Below, piece by piece: positions 7,192 through 11,893 of a stretch of 11,893 bases of DNA. This DNA is from CAZNNH01 sp964574335 (GTDB lineage Bacteria; Acidobacteriota; Vicinamibacteria; Fen-336): contig CAZNNH010000190.1 in the NCBI GenBank assembly GCA_964574335.1, positions 1-11,893 on the forward strand. Reading direction: 5' to 3'. The translations under genes and the position numbers were made by a program. The notes under the pieces were generated by a model, which had not been told where the DNA came from, ran no database searches, and was given only the letters and a program-made list of their open reading frames with translations. Position 1 is the first letter of the stretch, and each line of letters opens with the position of its first letter.

Positions 7192-9429
7192 TCAGGCGGG
7201 GGGAGCCCCGGTCCGGACCTTCCACAGGTGGCGCACGATCACGGTGGTGGTCACCCACACCAGGGCGACGGCTCCCAGCGCGAACACGGTGTCGCCCGGC
7301 ACCCGCATCCAACGGAGGGTGGCCAGCAGCGGCGTCTGCAGGAACTCCGCGCTCCGCGCGTAGGCGTAGCCCCGGTCGACCGAGGCCCACGTCTGGAGCA
7401 GCCCCACCGGGAGCAGGCTCAGCACGACCATCATCATCAGGCCGCCGTTCAGCCCCCAGAACGCGAAGCTCAGCAGGCGGTCGTTCCAAGGGGCGTCGGC
7501 CTTCATCGCCTTCAGGCAGAAGAGCATCAGGCCGATCCCCAGCATCCCGTAGACGCCGAACAGGGCGGCGTGGCCGTGGACCGGCGTGGTGTTGAGCCCC
7601 TGCATGTAGTAGAGGGCGATCGGCGGGTTGATCATGAAGCCGAACAGGCCGGCGCCGACCATGTTCCAGAAGGCGACCGAGATGAAGAAGTAGACCGGCC
7701 AGCGGTAGTTGGCCATCCACGACGTCACCCGCGAGCGACGGATGTCCTCCCAGGCGCCGAAGGCCACCAGCACCAGCGGGACCACCTCCAGGGCGCTGAA
7801 CACGGCGCCGAAGGCCAGCGCCGGCGTGGGCGTCCCGGCGAAGTACAGGTGGTGCAGGGTGCCGATGATGCCGCCCGAGAGGTAGATGGTGGCCGAGAGC
7901 AAGGACGCCTCGGCGGCCAGCTTGCCCCGGATCAGCCCCAGCTTCATGAAGAAGAAGGCGATCACCACCGTGGCGAAGACCTCGAAGAAGCCCTCCACCC
8001 ACAGGTGCACCACCCACCAGCGCCAGTACTCGACGATCGAAAGCTGGGTCCTCGGACCCCACATCAGCCCGGCGCCGTAGAACAGGGCGATGGCCGAGGC
8101 CGACATCAGGAACAGCAGCAGGATCTGCCGCTGGTCGTCTCGCTTCTGGAGCGCCGGGAGGATCGACCGCACCACCAGGAACAGCCACAGGAGAAGGCCC
8201 ACGAAGAGCCCCGCCTGCCACACGCGACCCAGGTCCACGTACTCGTAGCCCTGGTGGCCGAAGTAGAAGGCGGCGTTGCCCGAGAGCTTGCCCATGATCG
8301 ACAGCCACTGGCCGGCCAGGGAGCCCACCACCAGGACAAGCAGCGCCCCGAAGAGGACGTTGACGCCCAGCCGCTGTCCCTTGGGCTCGACGCCACTGAC
8401 GATGGGGCCGATGAAGAGGCCGGCGGCCAGCCAGGCGGTGGCGATCCACAGCAGCCCGAGCTGGACGTGCCAGGTGCGCGTCACGCTGTAGGGGAGCCAC
8501 TTGGCGAGCGGGATGCCGTAGAAACCGTTGCCCTCGACGCCGTAGTGGGCGGTGATGACCCCGACCAGGATCTGGACCAGGATCAGCGCCGAGACCACCA
8601 GGAAGTACTGCAGGGTCGCCCTCTGCGAGGGGAAGAGACCGGCGCCGATCAGGGGATCGGTCTCGGGGACCTTCACCGGCTCCTCCTCTCGTACCCGGCT
8701 CACGTAGAACCAGACCAGGGCGGAGATCCCCCCCAGCAGGAGGATGATGCTCACGCCGGTCCAGACCACCGTCTCTCCCGTGGGGCGGTTGCCGACCAGG
8801 GGCTCGTGGGGCCAGTTCTGGGTGTAGGTGATCGAGGCCCCCGGGCGCTCCGTCGAGGCCGCCCACGCGGTCCAGAAGAAGAAGGCCGAGAGCTGGCGAA
8901 GCTTGGCGGGTTCCGTGACCGCGCCCTCGGGGATGGCGTACTCGGCGCGTCCGTGCGAGAAGACGTCCGAGTAGTGCTCGAGGTTGGCGGCGAAGGCGCG
9001 GGCTCGCTCGGGCGGGATGACGATCTCGCCGGCGTCCGCCTGGTAGGTGTTGTGGCGCATCGTCTCCGCCAGGCGTTCGCGCAGCGCCGCCTGCTGCTCC
9101 GAGGTCAGCTCCCGGTAGGCCGCGCCGTGGTCGCGCTCGGCCCAGGCGTCGAGGAGGAACAGCGCCTCCCGATGCAGCCAGTCGGCGGTCCAGTCGGGGG
9201 CCACGTAGCTTCCATGCCCCCACACGCTGCCGACCTCCATCCCCCCCATCGCCCGCCAGACCGCCTGGCCGTCCAGCACCTCGCCGGGCCCGATCACCTC
9301 GGTCCCGTCGGTGGTCACCACCCGGTCGGGGATGGGCGGCTTCTCCTGGTAGATGCGTCCGCCCACCCAGCCCAGCACCGTGAACGAGACGACGATCACC
9401 GCCCAGAACGCCCACCACAGCCTTCTCAT
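7192..9429 (-). CDS. norZ: Quinol-dependent nitric oxide reductase, single-subunit (qNor/NorZ, 745 aa)
   Basis: Reduces 2 NO to N2O at a haem b3/non-haem iron centre in the cytoplasmic membrane, using quinol electrons. The N-terminal helix (RLWWAFWAVIVVSFTVLGW) is followed by a periplasmic region of about 190 residues containing VWGHGSYVAPDWTADWLHRE, the qNor hallmark replacing NorC; it has no CxxCH, so no haem c. A second helix starts near VVWTGVSIILLLGG, and some twelve more follow. Conserved ligands, numbered from 9429: H321 (TWHVQLG, haem b), H475 with E479 (VVHLWVEGFFE, non-haem iron), H526-H527 (TLHHLYFAGTP, iron), H618 and H620 (HGHAALFG, haems b3 and b). The set is complete, so the enzyme should be active. 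The start at 9429 is preferred: AGGGGGG sits 7 nt upstream, whereas ATG 9435 abuts it. The frame stays open to 9636, but that stretch overlaps the hemerythrin gene and has no qNor likeness. Confidence 0.95.
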   Translation of the reverse strand: MRRLWWAFWAVIVVSFTVLGWVGGRIYQEKPPIPDRVVTTDGTEVIGPGEVLDGQAVWRAMGGMEVGSVWGHGSYVAPDWTADWLHREALFLLDAWAERDHGAAYRELTSEQQAALRERLAETMRHNTYQADAGEIVIPPERARAFAANLEHYSDVFSHGRAEYAIPEGAVTEPAKLRQLSAFFFWTAWAASTERPGASITYTQNWPHEPLVGNRPTGETVVWTGVSIILLLGGISALVWFYVSRVREEEPVKVPETDPLIGAGLFPSQRATLQYFLVVSALILVQILVGVITAHYGVEGNGFYGIPLAKWLPYSVTRTWHVQLGLLWIATAWLAAGLFIGPIVSGVEPKGQRLGVNVLFGALLVLVVGSLAGQWLSIMGKLSGNAAFYFGHQGYEYVDLGRVWQAGLFVGLLLWLFLVVRSILPALQKRDDQRQILLLFLMSASAIALFYGAGLMWGPRTQLSIVEYWRWWVVHLWVEGFFEVFATVVIAFFFMKLGLIRGKLAAEASLLSATIYLSGGIIGTLHHLYFAGTPTPALAFGAVFSALEVVPLVLVAFGAWEDIRRSRVTSWMANYRWPVYFFISVAFWNMVGAGLFGFMINPPIALYYMQGLNTTPVHGHAALFGVYGMLGIGLMLFCLKAMKADAPWNDRLLSFAFWGLNGGLMMMVVLSLLPVGLLQTWASVDRGYAYARSAEFLQTPLLATLRWMRVPGDTVFALGAVALVWVTTTVIVRHLWKVRTGAPPA

Positions 9430-9468
9430 GACCATTCCCCCCTGGCCCGCGCTACCGGTTCGCCGAGC

Positions 9469-9491
9469 CCGGGCCCCACTCCGAGGCCCGG
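9469..9491 (-). other. Stem-loop between the hemerythrin and norZ genes
   Basis: Perfect 7-bp arms CCGGGCC (9469-9475) and GGCCCGG (9485-9491) enclose a 9-nt loop, in the 88-bp gap that separates hemerythrin from norZ. No T-run follows in the direction of transcription, so it is not a classical terminator. It could stabilise or set a processing point in the operon mRNA and so alter the ratio of the two products. It is weak evidence on its own in GC-rich DNA. Confidence 0.3.
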
Positions 9492-9517
9492 AGTCCCGCC
9501 ACCCTGGTACCGTTGTC

Positions 9518-10114
9518 CTAGTGCCCGCACGCCGACGCGGCGGTCGCCGTGGCCTCTTCCTCGTGCAGGTACCTCTGGCCCAGCTCTCGGGCGATCGCGA
9601 GCATCCGCTCGTGGGTTCCCGGGCCGATCTCCTCATCCTCGGCGGTCTCGAAGCGGGCCAGCAGCTCCTGCTGCTCTTCGGCGTCGAGAGCCTGGTCCGC
9701 CATGACGAAGAGGATGTTGTCCTCCTTCGAGATGTGCGCCCGGAGCAGCGCCACGTAGGCCCGCGCGGCCTCCACGAACTCCCTGGAAGCCTGTGCGGTC
9801 CCGGCCGTCGCCGGGTCGCAGGCGGCGGCCATCCCTCGGATCAGGCCCCGTCCCTGCTCGTGCTCGGAGAGCATCACGCCCACCGGTCCCTGGTCCCCCG
9901 GCCAGCCCTTGGCAATCAGGGCCCGGAACAGGTGGCGCTCCTCCTTGCCGTGATGACAGGTGTCGGCGAAGGTGCGCAAGAAATCGATGGCTTGGCTGGC
10001 GTCGCCGACGTTCAGGGCGCCGCCGCGCTCGACGGCGGCCGCCATCTCCTCGAGACAGTCGAGCACCTTCTCGATCACGCGGTGCTCTGCGGAAAGGACC
10101 TCAGTAGGTCGCAT
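9518..10114 (-). CDS. Hemerythrin HHE-domain protein, di-iron (198 aa)
   Basis: A four-helix bundle predicted to bind a non-haem di-iron centre. The ligand pattern is complete: H11 (SAEHRV), H55 and E59 (CHHGKEERHLF), H85 (SEHEQGR), H127 and E131 (HISKEDNILF). The domain fills about residues 5-145; the tail is acidic and ends in HEEEATATAASACGH. AGGAGG (10127-10122) lies 7 nt before ATG 10114. The start overlaps the end of the DUF1858 gene by 14 bp, so translation is probably coupled. Hemerythrin-domain proteins bind O2 or NO, or repair iron-sulfur centres damaged by NO (the RIC/YtfE/ScdA group). Lying just before a nitric oxide reductase gene, this one most likely senses, scavenges or repairs damage from NO. 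The residue pattern alone does not decide between these roles. No signal peptide, so cytoplasmic. Confidence 0.9.
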   Translation of the reverse strand: MRPTEVLSAEHRVIEKVLDCLEEMAAAVERGGALNVGDASQAIDFLRTFADTCHHGKEERHLFRALIAKGWPGDQGPVGVMLSEHEQGRGLIRGMAAACDPATAGTAQASREFVEAARAYVALLRAHISKEDNILFVMADQALDAEEQQELLARFETAEDEEIGPGTHERMLAIARELGQRYLHEEEATATAASACGH

Positions 10115-10385
10115 GGCTGGGCCTCCTCTTGGGACGAGTCACGCAGCGGACGAGCCGGCGCCCCGACGGGCGGAGCGCGGCCGCTCGCCGCAGCTCGCGC
10201 AGCCAGCGGTCGGCCTGCAGGCCGTAGACGTCGGCTACGTACCCGAGCGGGTCGAACCTCGACATGGCGCAGCCGGGGCAGAAGATGCGGCGTGCCTGGA
10301 AGACCTGCCTCAGGTGGGGCCAGCGCTCGAGCAGGGTCGCCACCGTGGTCTCGGCGGTGATCTGGTCGGGGTCGATCCTCGTCAT
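10101..10385 (-). CDS. DUF1858 domain protein with CPGC motif (94 aa)
   Basis: Residues 1-65 match the DUF1858 pattern: an opening strand and helix (ITAETTVATLLERWPHLRQV), then FQARRIFCPGCAMSRFDPLG with C36 and C39, then a helical end (VADVYGLQADRWLREL). The last 28 residues are strongly basic (RRAAALRPSGRRLVRCVTRP) and not part of the domain. DUF1858 is related to the N-terminal domain of ScdA/RIC proteins, where nearby cysteines take part in NO-damage repair. As this gene overlaps the hemerythrin gene by 14 bp, the two may act as one functional unit. No ribosome-binding site precedes ATG 10385, and the predicted transcription start falls on or beside that ATG, so it may be translated from a leaderless mRNA. 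This is the first gene of the putative nor operon. Confidence 0.82.
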   Translation of the reverse strand: MTRIDPDQITAETTVATLLERWPHLRQVFQARRIFCPGCAMSRFDPLGYVADVYGLQADRWLRELRRAAALRPSGRRLVRCVTRPKRRPSHATY

Positions 10386-10391
10386 GACCGC

Positions 10392-10397
10392 AGGATA
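10392..10397 (-). promoter_or_regulatory. Candidate -10 element of the nor operon promoter
   Basis: TATCCT on the minus strand (10397-10392), 4 of 6 to TATAAT. A start 7 nt further on falls at 10385, the A of the DUF1858 ATG. The bases at the -35 position (AGCGGC, 10420-10415) show no match to TTGACA, as expected for a promoter that depends on an activator bound just upstream. Confidence 0.45.
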
Positions 10398-10419
10398 GGA
10401 CCAGGGCGCCTTACGCCGC

Positions 10420-10435
10420 TTTGCGCTGGCGCAAA
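10420..10435 (-). promoter_or_regulatory. Crp/Fnr-type operator palindrome upstream of the nor operon
   Basis: TTTGCGCTGGCGCAAA has perfect 7-bp inverted arms around a 2-bp centre; its core is TTGCG-N4-CGCAA, the same TTG-N8-CAA layout as the FNR (TTGAT-N4-ATCAA) and DNR/NnrR (TTGAC-N4-GTCAA) sites. The centre lies about 42.5 bp upstream of the start predicted from TATCCT, essentially the class II activator position (-41.5). The AAA/TTT ends stand out in otherwise GC-rich DNA. The Crp/Fnr regulator encoded next to it is the natural candidate to bind here, with NO or oxygen status as the likely cue. Binding and cue are inferred. Confidence 0.65.
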
Positions 10436-10484
10436 CTCCCGGGGAGCGGGATGGGGTCGCGGGCGCGAGATGGGTCGGCGGCTC

Positions 10485-11195
10485 TCAGCCGCGGCCGGGC
10501 AGGTCCTCGGCCAACGCCACCAGGCCGTGGGTGTCACGGATGACTAGCCTCCCTTGCCTGGACGTCATCAGGCCCCTGTGCTGCCACTCCGAGAGCAGGC
10601 GGCTCACCGTGAAGAGCGTGGTGCCGCTCAACTGCGACAGCTCCTCGCGCGACAGCGTGAGGTCGAGCAGCACCCCGCCCTCGACGCGGCGCCCCGAGAG
10701 CCGCGCCAGGCGCAGCAGGGTGCGGGCCACACGCTGGGCGACGCGCTCCGTGCTCAGCTCCCGCAGGCGAACCTCCACCTCCCGCAGCCGCCGCGCCAGG
10801 ATCTTCATCAGATTGGCGGTTAACCGCGGGTGGCGCTCGAAGAGCCCCTCCAGCTCCGGGCGGGTCCAGGCCACCGCCGAGCTGGCCTCCAGCGCCTCGG
10901 CGGTCGCCGGGTAGGCAGTGTCGATGAGGACGCCGAAGCCGCCGAAGATCTGTCCGGGGGTGATGACTCGGAGGATGATCTCGGATCCCTCCTCGGAGAC
11001 CTGGGTGATCTTGACCCGACCGGAGCGGCACAGGTAGAGACACTGCGAAGGGTCCCCCTGACGCACGAACGCCTCTCGCCGCCGGACGCACCGCACGCTG
11101 CCACGGGCCAGGATCGCGCGGCAGGCGTCGCGCTCCAGTCCCTGAAACAGGGCAGAGCCCGCGAGGTCGTCTCCGGGGGCCGGCAAAGCAGGCAT
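10485..11195 (-). CDS. Crp/Fnr family transcription regulator (236 aa)
   Basis: The N-terminal cyclic-nucleotide-binding-like beta barrel (about 10-125) is recognisable by ALFQGLERDACRAILARGSV, VRQGDPSQCLYLCRSGRVKI and VITPGQIFGGFGVL. A long dimer helix follows (NLMKILARRLREVEVRLREL), then a winged helix-turn-helix (about 150-225) with LSREELSQLSGTTLFTVSRL, whose recognition helix is TTLFTVSRLLSEW. The FNR cysteine cluster is absent: C25, C36, C52 and C56 are not spaced like FNR's, so a [4Fe-4S] oxygen sensor is unlikely; a haem-based NO sensor as in DNR, or a small ligand, is possible. Where FNR has glutamate before T-x-S-R this protein has F, consistent with a different half-site. No clear ribosome-binding site precedes ATG 11195; TAGCCT (11210-11205) could be a -10 with a start only about 3 nt before the ATG. 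It lies 99 bp upstream of the DUF1858-hemerythrin-norZ genes, on the same strand. Confidence 0.88.
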   Translation of the reverse strand: MPALPAPGDDLAGSALFQGLERDACRAILARGSVRCVRRREAFVRQGDPSQCLYLCRSGRVKITQVSEEGSEIILRVITPGQIFGGFGVLIDTAYPATAEALEASSAVAWTRPELEGLFERHPRLTANLMKILARRLREVEVRLRELSTERVAQRVARTLLRLARLSGRRVEGGVLLDLTLSREELSQLSGTTLFTVSRLLSEWQHRGLMTSRQGRLVIRDTHGLVALAEDLPGRG

Positions 11196-11216
11196 GCTCG
11201 TATGAGGCTAGCGTAC

Positions 11217-11237
11217 CTCGGGAACGCCCATTCCGAG
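11217..11237 (-). other. Imperfect inverted repeat between the beta-barrel and Crp/Fnr genes
   Basis: CTCGGgAAcgcccaTTCCGAG pairs over 7 bp per arm with one bulged G, in the 58 bp between the beta-barrel gene's stop and the regulator's ATG. It could end transcription of the upstream gene (no T-run follows) or be an operator for the regulator gene. The evidence does not separate these. Confidence 0.28.
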
Positions 11238-11253
11238 AGCGCCGGCTCGAGTC

Positions 11254-11893
11254 TCAGAAGCGCAGGAAGACGCCGAGGGTGACGCCAAACTGGGTCAAGA
11301 GGCCGCTGCCCTGGAAGGTCTCGAGGCCCGAGATCACGGGGCCGGCCAAGGAGGACCGATGCCCCTCGTAGGGGCCCGAGCTGATGTTGACGAACTGGAT
11401 CGCCCCGAACTCGGTGGAGTCCAGGACGACGGCGGACGGCGGGTTTCCTGTGGTCACGGACGGACCGGCATCCACCACCGTGTCGGTTGTGTTTCGGCTC
11501 AGGTAGGCGCGGGCATCCATGCGAAGACCCCAGCGATCCGAGACGTCCTTCTTCCACCCCAGGCCCACCACGCCGACGAAAGCAGTGTGGACGGTCCCGG
11601 CCGTCCGGATTGTCGCCGTGTCGGTCTCCTCGAACGGGGCACCCGACTCGGGAGAGGCGAACCGGTAGCTCCCGACCAGAGTGGCGCTCGGCTCTTCGCC
11701 TGACGTCGAGACGAGCCCCGCACCCAGGGTGAGATAGCTGATGAACCGGTGGCGGGCCGGCCGGCGAGACCACTTCGGGGCGTCACCGGTCAGCAGGTTC
11801 ACGTTGAGCACCGCGGTCGCCACCAGCCGCCGCCCGCTCCCCCTGTGGACGGTGGCCTCGGAGCTCACGCTCGCCTCCGGCAGCGACGACAGC
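11254..11893 (-). CDS. Outer-membrane beta-barrel protein, C-terminal part (partial)
   Basis: 212 codons are visible; the frame stays open to the right edge, so the N-terminus with its signal peptide is outside the window. A GTG at 11868 lies in frame but gives no signal peptide and is probably not the start. The sequence alternates polar and hydrophobic residues in strand-length units (LVATAVLNVNLLTG, FISYLTLGAGLVST, SATLVGSYRFAS, TAFVGVVGLGWKKDVSDRWG, LRMDARAYLSRN) with turns between, and ends in LTQFGVTLGVFLRF with terminal phenylalanine, the usual signal for insertion by the BAM complex. This supports an outer-membrane barrel, perhaps of the OmpA/OmpW-like small-barrel kind. No function can be assigned. 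It lies 58 bp upstream of the Crp/Fnr gene on the same strand and may or may not share its transcript. Confidence 0.72.
   Translation of the reverse strand, partial: LSSLPEASVSSEATVHRGSGRRLVATAVLNVNLLTGDAPKWSRRPARHRFISYLTLGAGLVSTSGEEPSATLVGSYRFASPESGAPFEETDTATIRTAGTVHTAFVGVVGLGWKKDVSDRWGLRMDARAYLSRNTTDTVVDAGPSVTTGNPPSAVVLDSTEFGAIQFVNISSGPYEGHRSSLAGPVISGLETFQGSGLLTQFGVTLGVFLRF

Noticed and set aside
7136..9418. 760-codon minus-strand frame overlapping norZ in a shifted frame
   Set aside because: The norZ frame carries all haem and iron ligands; this one is low-complexity and unlike any known protein.
9430..9636. N-terminal extension of qNor up to 9636
   Set aside because: It overlaps the end of the hemerythrin gene, lacks likeness to qNor, and a good ribosome site precedes ATG 9429.
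7228..9705. 825-codon plus-strand open frame opposite norZ, and other long frames opposite the M16, GH3 and VWFA genes
   Set aside because: Composition (runs of R, G, P, H, Q) matches no protein family and follows the third-position GC bias of the real gene opposite.
10450..10481. Near-direct repeat of GATGGG(G)TCG about 19 bp apart downstream of the Crp/Fnr stop
   Set aside because: Short, imperfect and in biased sequence; no function suggested beyond chance.
10816..10827. Palindrome GCGGTTAACCGC
   Set aside because: Lies inside the Crp/Fnr coding region, where it encodes ordinary residues (LTANL); length is within chance.
1..11893. CRISPR array, tRNA, rRNA, insertion sequence or integrase
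   Set aside because: No repeat-spacer periodicity, RNA gene signature, transposase motif or terminal inverted repeats were seen.

Overview
The window is a GC-rich stretch of bacterial chromosome. Most genes lie on the minus strand; one large gene lies on the plus strand. A VWFA-domain protein of the type expanded in Acidobacteriota sits at the left edge, alongside secreted M16 and GH3 enzymes and an outer-membrane beta-barrel protein. This suggests a diderm of the Acidobacteriota or a neighbouring phylum. That is an inference from gene content; there is no rRNA or other phylogenetic marker here.

Left part (1-4368): a secreted VWFA-domain protein runs off the left edge on the minus strand, with a candidate promoter upstream. 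Next is a short minus-strand reading frame that looks like only the C-terminal end of a nucleotidyltransferase-fold protein, probably a gene remnant. Divergent from it is a complete, exported, two-domain M16 zinc peptidase (plus strand). It converges on the next gene with only 25 bp between the two stop codons.

Middle (4369-6701): an exported GH3 beta-glucosidase-like glycosidase on the minus strand, apparently a separate transcription unit.

Right part (6702-11195): the most coherent block, read right to left on the minus strand. It comprises a Crp/Fnr-family regulator, a small DUF1858 protein with a CPGC motif, a hemerythrin-domain protein overlapping it by 14 bp, a quinol-type nitric oxide reductase (NorZ/qNor) with all expected haem and non-haem-iron ligands, and an exported DsrE-like protein that also carries CPGC. 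Between the regulator and the DUF1858 gene is a perfect 7+7 bp inverted repeat (TTTGCGC-N2-GCGCAAA) of Crp/Fnr operator form. It lies about 42 bp upstream of the start predicted from a TATCCT -10 element, which is the geometry of an activator-dependent class II promoter. The block reads as a nitric oxide sensing, reduction and iron-centre protection module. The DUF1858 and hemerythrin genes resemble a split version of the single-chain RIC/ScdA/YtfE repair protein, and the predicted transcript starts at or next to the first ATG (leaderless).

Far right (11254-11893): the C-terminal part of an outer-membrane beta-barrel protein, minus strand, cut by the window edge. I saw no tRNA, rRNA, CRISPR array, insertion sequence or integrase. 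The many long reading frames opposite or shifted from these genes are by-products of high GC content.
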